Below are positions 26,139 through 34,771 of a DNA stretch of 64,000 nt, one piece after another (position 1 is the stretch's first letter; every line of letters starts with the position of its first letter). Both the position numbers and the translations under genes were made by a program. The notes under the pieces are model-generated. The model searched no databases. It was not told the DNA's origin and was given only the letters and a program-made list of their open reading frames with translations. The DNA comes from Bombilactobacillus mellifer. GTDB taxonomy: Bacteria > Bacillota > Bacilli > Lactobacillales > Lactobacillaceae. The stretch is taken from positions 1 to 64,000 of the forward strand of contig NZ_KQ034029.1 of the NCBI RefSeq assembly GCF_000970795.1. Direction: 5' to 3'.

Positions 26139-26765
26139 ATGTTTAAAAATCTTATTTTTGATATTGACGGCACATTACTCAATACAAAAGAAGTCGGCAT
26201 GCGGGCACTGCAAAAAGCCTTGTATGATGATTTCCACATTGAGCAAACTTTAGCAGAATTGGAATTTGCTTTTTCAGGTACCGCTCTTCAGGTCTATGAA
26301 AAATATCATATCCCCTTAGATCGTCAAGATGCTTTTGCACAGCATGTGCTAGAAAATTCCGAAATTATGGCCCCCTCAATTGATCCCTTTCCCGGAATTG
26401 AAGACTTGCTCCAACAACTTCAGCAACAAGCCATTAATTTAGCGATTGTGACTTCTGAAAATCACTTCGAATTAGAGGCAATTTTTGGCAAAAAAACCAT
26501 TGCCCATTATTTTCAACATTTTGTGACAGCTGATGATGTCCGCCAGCCTAAACCTGACCCCGAGCCCACTGTTCAAGCATTGCAAATTCTGGAGGCCCAA
26601 CCTAGTGAAACCTTATTTATCGGCGATTCGCGCAGTGATATTGCCAGCGCGCATCAAGCCCAAGTTGCCTTCGGTTTGGCGGGCTGGGGTGCCAATCCGC
26701 AAGATAATTTTGACGATGCTGATTATCAGTTTGCCCACCCTCAAGAGGTTTTATCAATTTTATAA
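26139..26765 (+). CDS. HAD-superfamily phosphatase (PGM/PpaX-like)
   Basis: A 208-residue haloacid dehalogenase-fold hydrolase: motif I DIDGT (nucleophile Asp at residue 7), a helical cap, motif II around VTSEN, motif III Lys in QPKPDPEP and motif IV GDSRSD. The pattern fits beta-phosphoglucomutase/phosphoglycolate phosphatase-like enzymes; the substrate is not determinable. The ATG at 26139 is chosen for GGAG 7 nt upstream and because the protein then starts MFKNLIFDIDGT. Confidence 0.88.
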   Translation: MFKNLIFDIDGTLLNTKEVGMRALQKALYDDFHIEQTLAELEFAFSGTALQVYEKYHIPLDRQDAFAQHVLENSEIMAPSIDPFPGIEDLLQQLQQQAINLAIVTSENHFELEAIFGKKTIAHYFQHFVTADDVRQPKPDPEPTVQALQILEAQPSETLFIGDSRSDIASAHQAQVAFGLAGWGANPQDNFDDADYQFAHPQEVLSIL

Positions 26766-26804
26766 GCAGATATAACAGTTTGGTCAATGGTCTAACCACA
26801 TAAA

Positions 26805-26836
26805 AACCCCCATTCTTAAGAATGGAGGTTTTTTTT
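26805..26836. terminator. Bidirectional terminator
   Basis: Stem AACCCCCATTC/GAATGGAGGTT with one mismatch and a TTAA loop, between the convergent HAD and htpX genes. The T-run on the plus strand reaches the htpX stop codon. Confidence 0.88.
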
Positions 26837-27743
26837 ACATCTTTTGCAAGCGGGCTATTCGATCTTCTAAAGGAGGATGCGTATCAAATAAATGTGCAAA
26901 AGCATGTTTTTTTAAAGGATCACTGATATATAAAGCGGCACTACTTTCATCAACTTGTTGCATTGGTTGGGTATTGGTTTGTAATTTACGCAAAGCACTA
27001 ATCAATCCCTGGGGATTTCGCGTTAGTTCGACACCAGCAGCATCGGCCAAATACTCACGGTTACGAGAAATGGCTAATTGCACAATGGTCGCAATAATTG
27101 GTCCCAAAATTGCAAAAAGCAAACCCACAATCCATAAAACCAGCTGTAAAATATTACTTTTATTATCGTCCCGATCATCACTGCGATCACCAAACAACCA
27201 GCCCCAGCGATACATATTACTTAAAAGGGAGGATAAATAAACAATAGCTGACGATAAGGCCACGGCAATTGTGGATACCCGAATGTCGTAATTACGAATG
27301 TGTGAAATTTCATGTCCCAAAACGCCTTCTAATTCTTCGCGATCCATCAATTGATATAACCCCCGGGTCACGGCCACAGCGGCATGCTGCGGATCGCGGC
27401 CGGTAGCAAACGCATTGGGACTAGGGTCATCTACAATGTAAATATCGGGTTGCGGCACATGAGCCACTAAAGCCAAGTCTTCGACAATGTGCCATAATTC
27501 CGGCGCTTGATCCACAGAAGTAATTTTTTGGGCATGATTCATCTGCATCACCACACTCGTGGATTGAAAATACATGATGATCGCATAAAACAAAGTAACG
27601 ATAACCGCCATGCCAATCCCTAATTCGGCATTATTCCACCACAGGGTGCCAATAACCCAACCAATTAAACCTAAAATTGCAAAGAATACCGCAAACACCA
27701 GATAAGTTTTGCGCTTATTACTGGCTATTTGTTGATATAACAT
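26835..27743 (-). CDS. htpX: M48 family membrane zinc protease
   Basis: A 302-residue HtpX homolog: two N-terminal membrane helices, the zinc site HEISH (H-E-x2-H), two further hydrophobic segments after it, and the downstream Glu ligand region EYLADAAGVELT. HtpX degrades misfolded membrane proteins on the cytoplasmic side of the membrane. It follows lemA by 13 nt in an operon, an arrangement seen in many bacteria. GGAG lies 9 nt before the ATG. Confidence 0.94.
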   Translation of the reverse strand: MLYQQIASNKRKTYLVFAVFFAILGLIGWVIGTLWWNNAELGIGMAVIVTLFYAIIMYFQSTSVVMQMNHAQKITSVDQAPELWHIVEDLALVAHVPQPDIYIVDDPSPNAFATGRDPQHAAVAVTRGLYQLMDREELEGVLGHEISHIRNYDIRVSTIAVALSSAIVYLSSLLSNMYRWGWLFGDRSDDRDDNKSNILQLVLWIVGLLFAILGPIIATIVQLAISRNREYLADAAGVELTRNPQGLISALRKLQTNTQPMQQVDESSAALYISDPLKKHAFAHLFDTHPPLEDRIARLQKM

Positions 27744-27756
27744 TGCGTCTTACTCC

Positions 27757-28305
27757 TTAAAATTTAACTTGTGGGGCCGCCTTTTCGGCTTCCGGAATCT
27801 GTAAATACGTCATTGGTTGAAAGGAATGAATGTGGGCGATGAGATTGCGCGGAAAAGTTTGGGTGGCCGTATTATAATATTGCACTGCACTATTATAAGC
27901 TTGCCGAGAATAGGCTACTTTATTTTCCGTGTTAGTCAATTCTTCCATTAACTTGCCAAACTCCTGGTTGGCTTTCAAATCCGGGTAATTCTCTGCTAAA
28001 GCAAAAACCTGCCGCAAGGCACCAGTCAAGCGATTATCAGCGGCTACTTTATCTTGTAGGTTATCAGCGGCTACTACGGAATTACGCATTTGCACTACCT
28101 GTTCCAAAGTGGATTTTTCATGCGCGGCATATCCTTTGACCGTTTCCACTAAGTTCGGAATTAAATCTGTCCGCCGTTTTAACTGGACATCAATTTGACT
28201 TTCAAATTCTTGTGCTTGATTGCGACTGCGCACCAAGCCATTATAAAGTATTGCATATAAAGCCACTACAACAACAATGACAATAATTACAATTGCTAAT
28301 TTCAT
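27757..28305 (-). CDS. lemA: LemA family protein
   Basis: A 182-residue protein with an N-terminal membrane helix (residues 3-22) and an all-helical LemA domain (conserved RRTDLIPNLVETVKGYA, and NFPRNL-like TFPRNLIAHI near the end). The biochemical role of LemA is not firmly established; the frequent pairing with HtpX suggests membrane quality control. First gene of the lemA-htpX unit; AAAGGAG precedes the ATG. Confidence 0.93.
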   Translation of the reverse strand: MKLAIVIIVIVVVVALYAILYNGLVRSRNQAQEFESQIDVQLKRRTDLIPNLVETVKGYAAHEKSTLEQVVQMRNSVVAADNLQDKVAADNRLTGALRQVFALAENYPDLKANQEFGKLMEELTNTENKVAYSRQAYNSAVQYYNTATQTFPRNLIAHIHSFQPMTYLQIPEAEKAAPQVKF

Positions 28306-28502
28306 AAACTTCTCCTTTGTTTTGTGTGGTTCTTCAACCTGTAATTATTTTAACATATCCCTTGCCCATTACCTATCTTGGCCTAGTAGAGGGCTTAGAA
28401 CTTATCGCCAACTGGCCCCTTTGTGACAGCCAGCCGGCCGGCACCTTTTGAATCTTTCCAAAGATGCTGCTAAAGCAATTACCACAACTGTTTATTTCCA
28501 GC

Positions 28503-29210
28503 TTAAGATTCGGCTTTACGGATGGCGTGATCTAATTCATCGGCTGCAAAATCATGCTGCATATAGTCCGAATTGTCGATAGGAAAGTGTTGTTGCAAGG
28601 TATCGAAAATTTGGAACTCTACTTGTCCAGAAACCAAGGAAAAATCTAAAACATGACCGCCAATCGAATGATCTGCCGCCAAAAAATGACTATGATAGCC
28701 GGCCACCGCCGCTCCGTGAAATAACTGCGGCGCATAATAACTTAATAAAGTCCCCGTGGCTTGGGGGGCCTGAAAAACATGTTGTGCTTGAGCGGCTTGA
28801 GTTAAAGTGGCATAAGGCGGCTCGCTGCGGTTGACAGACCGTGTCTTCAGTTGTTGGAATTGTCCCTGAATTTTTACCGAGTAAAATACATTAGGTGCTT
28901 GGATTTGGTGAGTTAAATGTTGATATAACTGCGTAGAAGTTAAATTCTGTAATGTACCCAGTGGTTGATAATGGGCCCAGTGAATATCGGCAAACGGCAT
29001 GGTAAAAGTCTTGGCTACGGTTTGTATTTGACCTTGACCGTTAATTTGGTAAGGTTGTCCATCCAAAATAATTAATTCGCCATCCAAACCTTCACCTGTG
29101 CCAATGCCGGTATCGCCGTGTTGCAAAAGCGATTGCATACTAATCGTTCCCGTTAATAAGCCGGGAACTAATAAAGCTAACGTACCATGTTGATATAATA
29201 TTTCTGTCAT
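28503..29210 (-). CDS. budA: Alpha-acetolactate decarboxylase
   Basis: A 235-residue zinc enzyme converting alpha-acetolactate to acetoin in the cytoplasm. The metal-binding region is visible as YHSHFLAADHSIGGHVLDF (His residues as in the family). AAAGG precedes the ATG. It lies 12 nt downstream of the acetolactate synthase gene, so the pair (also named alsS-alsD) drains pyruvate to acetoin. Confidence 0.95.
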   Translation of the reverse strand: MTEILYQHGTLALLVPGLLTGTISMQSLLQHGDTGIGTGEGLDGELIILDGQPYQINGQGQIQTVAKTFTMPFADIHWAHYQPLGTLQNLTSTQLYQHLTHQIQAPNVFYSVKIQGQFQQLKTRSVNRSEPPYATLTQAAQAQHVFQAPQATGTLLSYYAPQLFHGAAVAGYHSHFLAADHSIGGHVLDFSLVSGQVEFQIFDTLQQHFPIDNSDYMQHDFAADELDHAIRKAES

Positions 29211-29222
29211 AGGTTGACCTTT

Positions 29223-30893
29223 CTAATTAAAAGGATTATCCAGCAATTCTTGATTTAACTGTTGATTTTGCGAATAATCCACGGGAATTTCCACAATTAC
29301 GGGACCTGACAACACAAACGCCTGCGTTAAAACTTGCGGCAAACTATGCTGTTGGTCAACTCGTAAGCCTTGGGCGCCAAAACTGTGAGCATATTTTACA
29401 AAGTCTACGGGTCCAAAATCCACGCCGGCAGTGCGTCCGTATTTCGTTTGTTCTTGGAAGCGTACCATATCATAATAACCATCCACCCAGACTAATTGAA
29501 CAATATTGGCTTGCAGGCGGACGGCCGTTTCTAATTCTTGTCCTGAAAACAAAAAGCCCCCATCTCCGGCGACACTGACAATTTTTTTGTCAGGGTATAA
29601 TAAAGCCGCTGCAATTGCCCAAGGAAGCGCGACCCCTAAAGTTTGCATCCCATTACTAAACAATAAATGACGTGGTTCATAACTACGAAAATGCCGGGCC
29701 ATCCAGATATAATGACTGCCGACATCGACGGTCACAATCATCGAATCGTCTACTTGTTTTTGTAATTCTTGCACAATTTCTAAAGGATGCACGGTGTTTT
29801 GATGAGCTCGTTGGGGCGGAGTATCTTGGCGATCAAATTCTTGTTTAATTTGCGCTAATTGTGCTTGAGTGTCTGATTTCAGCACATAAGAGTCTTGAAA
29901 TAGATTAGTCAATTCATCAATAGTATCTGCTAAATTGCCTTGTAAGGTCATATCTGGTTGATAATCTTGGGTTAATTCCGGTGCCACACTATCTAAATTG
30001 ATCACTGCACCCTTTCGATTTTGATTCCAGTTCCGGGCTTCATATTCAATGGGATCATAGCCGATAGTAATAACTAAATCGGCCTGTTTTAACAGCATAT
30101 CTCCGGTTTGATTGCGGAACAAACCTACTCGGCCGTAATATAAATGCTCTAATTCATGGGAGATAATGCCGGCACCTTGAAAAGTTTCGACTACCGGTAG
30201 GGGTACTTTTTGTAAAAAGCGCCGCAAAGCCTTCGTCGTGGCTTGGTCTGAAGCCCGCATTCCGGCTAGAATGACGGGCAAATGGGCCTTTTGTATTCGC
30301 TGCACAAATTGAGTTAAAGCAGCAGGTGCTAAAACCCCCTGCGCCATCGGTTGGTTGTGCTGCATGATTGGCCGCTGCACTTTGGCATTCACGACATCTT
30401 GTGGCAAAGAAATAAAAGTAGCCCCACTTTTAGCATCCACGGCGGCTTGATAAGCATTAGCGAAAGCTTCGGAAAGATTGTTCGGGTCTTGCACTTCTAC
30501 ACTATACTTAGTGACTGGATTTAAAATCTCTTGATTAGGAATACTTTGATGGGTTAAACGGGCCAAATCATCCCGTGGCACCTGTCCGCCTAGCGCAATC
30601 ACTGGATCGTTTTCGGCGGTCGCAGTCACCAATCCGGTCGTCAAATTAGCCACTCCTGGCCCCGAAGTCACTAAAACTACTCCCGGCTTGCCAGTTAAAC
30701 GTCCTACCGCAGCAGCCATGAAGACCGCATTTTGTTCGTGACGTGTTACAATTAAACGCGGCGTTTGCGGATCATCATTGTGCGCTAAAGCTTCAAAGAC
30801 TGCATCCACTTTCGCTCCCGGAATGCCAAAAACATACTGGATACCATAATTAATCATTGTTTGTACTAAAGCCTGCGCTCCTGTCTGTTCCAT
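29223..30893 (-). CDS. alsS: Catabolic acetolactate synthase
   Basis: A 556-residue thiamine-diphosphate enzyme condensing two pyruvates to alpha-acetolactate. The N-terminal domain has VTSGPGVANL and the conserved Glu in RHEQNAVFMA. The C-terminal ThDP/Mg motif is GDGGFLFSGQELETAVR. It is coupled with budA and lacks a nearby regulatory subunit, which favours the catabolic (acetoin) rather than the valine-biosynthetic enzyme. GGAAGG lies 6 nt before the ATG; a near-consensus promoter precedes it. Confidence 0.95.
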   Translation of the reverse strand: MEQTGAQALVQTMINYGIQYVFGIPGAKVDAVFEALAHNDDPQTPRLIVTRHEQNAVFMAAAVGRLTGKPGVVLVTSGPGVANLTTGLVTATAENDPVIALGGQVPRDDLARLTHQSIPNQEILNPVTKYSVEVQDPNNLSEAFANAYQAAVDAKSGATFISLPQDVVNAKVQRPIMQHNQPMAQGVLAPAALTQFVQRIQKAHLPVILAGMRASDQATTKALRRFLQKVPLPVVETFQGAGIISHELEHLYYGRVGLFRNQTGDMLLKQADLVITIGYDPIEYEARNWNQNRKGAVINLDSVAPELTQDYQPDMTLQGNLADTIDELTNLFQDSYVLKSDTQAQLAQIKQEFDRQDTPPQRAHQNTVHPLEIVQELQKQVDDSMIVTVDVGSHYIWMARHFRSYEPRHLLFSNGMQTLGVALPWAIAAALLYPDKKIVSVAGDGGFLFSGQELETAVRLQANIVQLVWVDGYYDMVRFQEQTKYGRTAGVDFGPVDFVKYAHSFGAQGLRVDQQHSLPQVLTQAFVLSGPVIVEIPVDYSQNQQLNQELLDNPFN

Positions 30894-30931
30894 TGACTAC
30901 CTTCCTTTATCTAAACCAAATAATTTCTCTC

Positions 30932-30960
30932 AGCATAAAGAATCTCTATTCTGATGTCAA
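30932..30960 (-). promoter_or_regulatory. alsS-budA promoter
   Basis: A consensus TTGACA (complement 30955-30960) and TATGCT (complement 30932-30937) with a 17-nt spacer, minus strand. A palindrome GGAAAGCTTTCC lies at 31005-31016, between this promoter and the divergent permease gene. Confidence 0.78.
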
Positions 30961-31067
30961 TTGGAATTCATTTCATAGAAATTCTCAATCTATACTTTAT
31001 TAACGGAAAGCTTTCCATTAGAATAATAATGGTTTTGTTTTCATTCCAGATATTAAGAGGTCATTTT

Positions 31068-32177
31068 ATGCAGATCTTCAAGACACTTGCCACGGATACA
31101 ATGTTATGGCTTGCAGCCGCGGCAGCAATCATCACTAGTTTCTTAAGTACCCCGCAAGTAGCGGATATTAATTTTCATACATTATATTCGTTACTTTCAA
31201 TGATGATTTTAGTACAGATCTTAGAAGATATTGGTTTATTACAGTATTTTTCATCTAAATTCACTGCCAAAGCCCGCGATACCCGCCAATTAATGTGGAT
31301 GTTGGTGATACTGGCTTTTGGCGGGGCAATGTTGATTACCAATGATGTCACCGTGCTTATCATGGTACCGCTTTTTTTTCGCGCTGGTCATCAACCGCAC
31401 ACTAACCAAATTTGGGGGGTAGTGTTAATCACAGCTGCTGCCAATATTGGCAGTGCTTTAACCCCCTTTGGCAATACCCATAATTTATTTTTGCTTTCCC
31501 ACTATAATTTGGCGCTGTTTGACTTTTTTAAAATTTCAGTGCCCTATTCACTCTTGGGGTTGCTATTGCTGCTCTTGATTACTTGGGTGTTAATTAAACC
31601 GCGGACCTTAGAAGTTCATGTGAAGCACTATAATATCCAGCCACGCGCTTTAATCATCGCCTTAATCGTAACGATTATAACTTTTTTAGCTGTTTTTAAA
31701 ATTATCCCTACTCTAATTGCCGTTGCCGTTGCTGTAACGGCTGCTATTTTGTTAGATAAAGCAATTTTATTCCGAGTGGATTACGCGACGATTTTAACTT
31801 TCTTATGTTTTTTCGTAGCTGTCGGTAATATTAGCCGGTTTCCTAGTATCGCGCGTGTTTTACAAAATCTTGTACATACCCCTCAATCGACTTTTTTAAC
31901 AGCGGTGGGGTTCAGCCAGTTCATGAGTAATGTGCCGGCTACCATTTTAATCGCTAAATTCACCCAAAATATCCCGGCTATTTTTTTGGGCACCAATACT
32001 GGTGGCCTGGGTACTACCATTGCTTCTATGTGTAATTTGCTTGCCTATAAACAATATATTATTCACAGCCAGAAACGTCATTTGGGAGCTTATTTTGTCC
32101 ATTCGTTACTCGTTAATCTGATTTTATTAATTATTATTGGTCTCCTCAGCTGGGGCTTAATGCTTATTTTCCCATAA
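31068..32177 (+). CDS. Anion permease of the ArsB/NhaD-CitMHS type (IT superfamily)
   Basis: A roughly 369-residue membrane protein with about 10-11 hydrophobic helices. Helix-loop signatures typical of ion-transporter superfamily permeases are present: LITNDVTVLIMVPL in the first half and SNVPATILIAKF in the second. Substrates in this group include citrate, other dicarboxylates, arsenite or Na+, so none is assigned. The ATG at 31068 is preferred (AAGAGG 7 nt upstream). It is divergent from alsS, so an organic-acid role would be plausible but is inference. Confidence 0.75.
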   Translation: MQIFKTLATDTMLWLAAAAAIITSFLSTPQVADINFHTLYSLLSMMILVQILEDIGLLQYFSSKFTAKARDTRQLMWMLVILAFGGAMLITNDVTVLIMVPLFFRAGHQPHTNQIWGVVLITAAANIGSALTPFGNTHNLFLLSHYNLALFDFFKISVPYSLLGLLLLLLITWVLIKPRTLEVHVKHYNIQPRALIIALIVTIITFLAVFKIIPTLIAVAVAVTAAILLDKAILFRVDYATILTFLCFFVAVGNISRFPSIARVLQNLVHTPQSTFLTAVGFSQFMSNVPATILIAKFTQNIPAIFLGTNTGGLGTTIASMCNLLAYKQYIIHSQKRHLGAYFVHSLLVNLILLIIIGLLSWGLMLIFP

Positions 32178-32214
32178 TGAACGATCCACACACTTGGATG
32201 CTGGTGCCCCATCT

Positions 32215-33069
32215 TTAAATGCGTAGTGGTAACGTAAAAGTCAGCGGTTTTTGGGTTATAGGATCGAAAAAACTTAAGTAATAGGCTTCTAAAGCTTGGT
32301 GTGGGTAAGTCGAGCTCACCGGGCCACCATATAATTGATCTCCTAAAAGTGGATGTCCTGTAGCGGCAAAATGAACTCGAATTTGATGCGTCCGGCCGGT
32401 ATGCAATTGCACCTTTACTAACGTATCGGTCGCCTGAGTTTGCAGCACCCAATATTCAGTCAGAGCTGGCTGACCCTCGGCCATAATTTGGCGCGCAATC
32501 TGTTGTCCCTGGCGCCCAATAGGTTGATCCAGCAGACCATGGCTGGTGCTTAATTGCCCGGCAACGCGTGCATAATAATATTTTTTAATTTGTTGCTGGG
32601 CTAATTGTTGCTGGGCCCAACTGTTAGCCAATAAGTGCTTGGCAATCAGCACTAATCCTTGCGTATCCCGATCCAAACGCGTAATGATGTGCGGCACTAA
32701 GTTCTCAGAGCCTTGCTGCAGCCAATAACCTTTCACACGATTGGTTAAAGTATCAATTCGATTACTTGGTCCCGGGACACTACTTAAACCCACGGGTTTA
32801 TCGACTACTAGCCAATGATCATCTTCATATACGCAATTCAATGGTTGAAAGCTGGCAGTGAGGTCCGGATTATTTTCCGTCGGCAATTCAAAGCACACAG
32901 TGGCCTGGGGATTAACTAAATAATCCGCCGGCACCCGATGGTGATTCACTACAAAATTAGCAGGGATTTGTTTTAGCTTGTGATATAAACGATGGCTCAC
33001 CCCTTGTTGGGTGAGCACTTTTTTGACAGTTAGCGGTTGTTGCGTGGGATTAGTTAAACTGATTTGCAT
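32215..33069 (-). CDS. RluA-family pseudouridine synthase
   Basis: A 284-residue RNA pseudouridine synthase. An S4-like N-terminal part (about 1-65) is followed by the catalytic domain with RLDRDTQGLVLIAK (catalytic Asp in R-L-D-x-D-T) and the C-terminal HTGRTHQIRVH motif. Members modify 23S rRNA or tRNA; the target site is not determinable. AAAGGATG precedes the ATG. It is convergent with the permease gene, with only 37 nt between them and no obvious terminator. Confidence 0.92.
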   Translation of the reverse strand: MQISLTNPTQQPLTVKKVLTQQGVSHRLYHKLKQIPANFVVNHHRVPADYLVNPQATVCFELPTENNPDLTASFQPLNCVYEDDHWLVVDKPVGLSSVPGPSNRIDTLTNRVKGYWLQQGSENLVPHIITRLDRDTQGLVLIAKHLLANSWAQQQLAQQQIKKYYYARVAGQLSTSHGLLDQPIGRQGQQIARQIMAEGQPALTEYWVLQTQATDTLVKVQLHTGRTHQIRVHFAATGHPLLGDQLYGGPVSSTYPHQALEAYYLSFFDPITQKPLTFTLPLRI

Positions 33070-33124
33070 CTGAAAATCATCCTTTAAATTACTCTAGTTA
33101 AAACATACGCAAAAATAGATTTTC

Positions 33125-33154
33125 TTGTCAACCAACTTTAAGTTAAAATAAGAT
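33125..33154 (+). promoter_or_regulatory. Promoter of nucleoside deoxyribosyltransferase gene
   Basis: TTGTCA (33125-33130) and TAAGAT (33149-33154), 18-nt spacer. Confidence 0.55.
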
Positions 33155-33175
33155 AAAAAATAAAGGATGATGCCC

Positions 33176-33646
33176 ATGAAAAAACAAATTTATCTGGCTG
33201 GCGGTTTTTTTTCCGATAAACAAAATGATTTAGTAACTCGGGCCCATACTGCTTTAGAACACAATCCGACCGTAGGTTATATCCATAGTCCCCGAGAGCA
33301 CCAATATCAAAACGTTACTGCCGAAAATGATCCAGCAGGCATCTTTGGCAGCTACGAATGGGCCACGGAAACTTATAATAATGATTTAACAGCAATGGGA
33401 TTGGCCGATCTTGCAGTGGTTGTCTGGGACAATGTCCAGCCAGATATGGGAACCGCCTGGGAAATGGGCTATTTGGCAGCATTACACAAACCCATTGTTC
33501 TAACTTGTGAAGATGCAGTGGAACAGGTGGGGATTAATCTGATGTTAATTAAAGGTAGTAAAACTTTTTTAACTCAAGTACAAGAATTAAAAGACTTTGA
33601 TTTTAACTTGATTCCTACTAAACTATATAAAGGGCTAATAATCTAA
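33176..33646 (+). CDS. Nucleoside 2-deoxyribosyltransferase
   Basis: A 156-residue salvage enzyme that exchanges the base of 2'-deoxynucleosides, a well-known activity of lactobacilli. IYLAGGFF at the N terminus and DMGTAWEMGYLAAL (with the probable catalytic Glu) match the family. Three ATGs lie close together; the one at 33176 is chosen because AAAGGA is 8 nt upstream and the protein then starts MKKQIYLAGG. Confidence 0.9.
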   Translation: MKKQIYLAGGFFSDKQNDLVTRAHTALEHNPTVGYIHSPREHQYQNVTAENDPAGIFGSYEWATETYNNDLTAMGLADLAVVVWDNVQPDMGTAWEMGYLAALHKPIVLTCEDAVEQVGINLMLIKGSKTFLTQVQELKDFDFNLIPTKLYKGLII

Positions 33647-33696
33647 TATATAATATAGAATAGTGAGTAGTTTTTAGAACAGGAGGAAGTTATTTC

Positions 33697-34548
33697 ATGA
33701 CAGTACCGCAGATTAAATTAAATAATGGCGTACAGATCCCTCAATTAGGTATGGGCGTTTTTAAAATGCAAAATGAAGCGGAATTCTATCAGGCCTTCCA
33801 ATGGGCTTTAGAGATCGGCTATCGTCATTTTGATACAGCTGCTTTTTATGGCAATGAACAATGGTTAGGAGCGGCAATTAAAAAGGCCGGCATTGATCGC
33901 AAAGAACTTTTCATTACCTCCAAATTATGGCCGACCCAATTCCAAGAACCTGAAAAAGCTTATCAACAATCTTTAGATCGTTTAGGCATGGATTACTTGG
34001 ATTTATATTTAATTCATTGGCCGGCTCCAGGTTTTGAATCTGCATGGTCAGGTATGGAAAAACTGTATCATGACCATCAAGTGCGGGCGATTGGCGTTTC
34101 CAACTTTTTGGAAAAACATTTGTCAGCAATTGCCGGACCAGACAAAGTTACTCCGGCCGTTGACCAATTGGAGATTCATCCTTACTTTCAACGTTCGGAC
34201 TTACTGCAACATCTCCAACAACAGGGTATTGCCGTAGAAGCTTGGGGGCCTTTGGGACAAGCACGTAATGGTGTCTTTGATGAACCTGTTCTCAAAACAA
34301 TTGCCCAAGCGCACCATAAAACTGTGCAACAAGTAATTTTACGGTGGCATTTACAACGACAAACCATCATTTTCCCTAAATCAATTCATCAAGAACGCTT
34401 ACAGCAAAATTTTGAAGTTTTTGATTTTGAATTGACTGCTTCAGAAATGCAACAAATTGCCCAACTCGATAAACAGCAACCTAATGGTTCTAATCCGGCA
34501 GATCAAGACTTTTTGGATCATGTGGGTGACCGTCCGTTACCTTATTAA
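33697..34548 (+). CDS. Aldo/keto reductase
   Basis: A 283-residue NADPH-dependent TIM-barrel reductase of the 2,5-diketogluconate-reductase-like group. The catalytic region is recognisable: HFDTAAFYGNE (Asp and Tyr), TSKLWP (Lys) and LIHWPAP (His). The cofactor end reads IFPKSIHQERLQQN. Substrate unknown. AGGAGG lies 10 nt before the ATG; a terminator follows. Confidence 0.92.
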   Translation: MTVPQIKLNNGVQIPQLGMGVFKMQNEAEFYQAFQWALEIGYRHFDTAAFYGNEQWLGAAIKKAGIDRKELFITSKLWPTQFQEPEKAYQQSLDRLGMDYLDLYLIHWPAPGFESAWSGMEKLYHDHQVRAIGVSNFLEKHLSAIAGPDKVTPAVDQLEIHPYFQRSDLLQHLQQQGIAVEAWGPLGQARNGVFDEPVLKTIAQAHHKTVQQVILRWHLQRQTIIFPKSIHQERLQQNFEVFDFELTASEMQQIAQLDKQQPNGSNPADQDFLDHVGDRPLPY

Positions 34549-34578
34549 GTTTAGTGTTCGTATTAATTTTTAAGCTTC

Positions 34579-34606
34579 AAGCCTCATCCTTAAGATGAGG
34601 CTTTTG
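34579..34606 (+). terminator. Terminator of aldo/keto reductase gene
   Basis: Perfect stem AAGCCTCATC/GATGAGGCTT with a 5-nt loop (34579-34603); the following T-rich run is short. Confidence 0.85.
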
Positions 34607-34713
34607 CTCTTTTCAAAGTTCCATGAAATGTTGATGTCAACGGTTAGAGAGTGTTCGATGTTAGGGATAAATTTCTTTTTAGACGATCAGGTTGGGAATT
34701 ATACTTTGCTTAA

Positions 34714-34742
34714 TTGACAGACATTTAGACAATCATTAAACT
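34714..34742 (+). promoter_or_regulatory. asnB promoter
   Basis: TTGACA (34714-34719) and TAAACT (34737-34742), 17-nt spacer, 29 nt before the asnB start. Confidence 0.75.
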
Positions 34743-34771
34743 AGTCTTATCAGCGCAGAGGAGGAAAAGAT

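Noticed and set aside
28306-28502. GC-rich palindrome GCCGGCCGGC downstream of lemA as a terminator or site
   Set aside because: No T-run, no clear partner structure, and its position upstream of lemA and downstream of budA gives no supporting logic.
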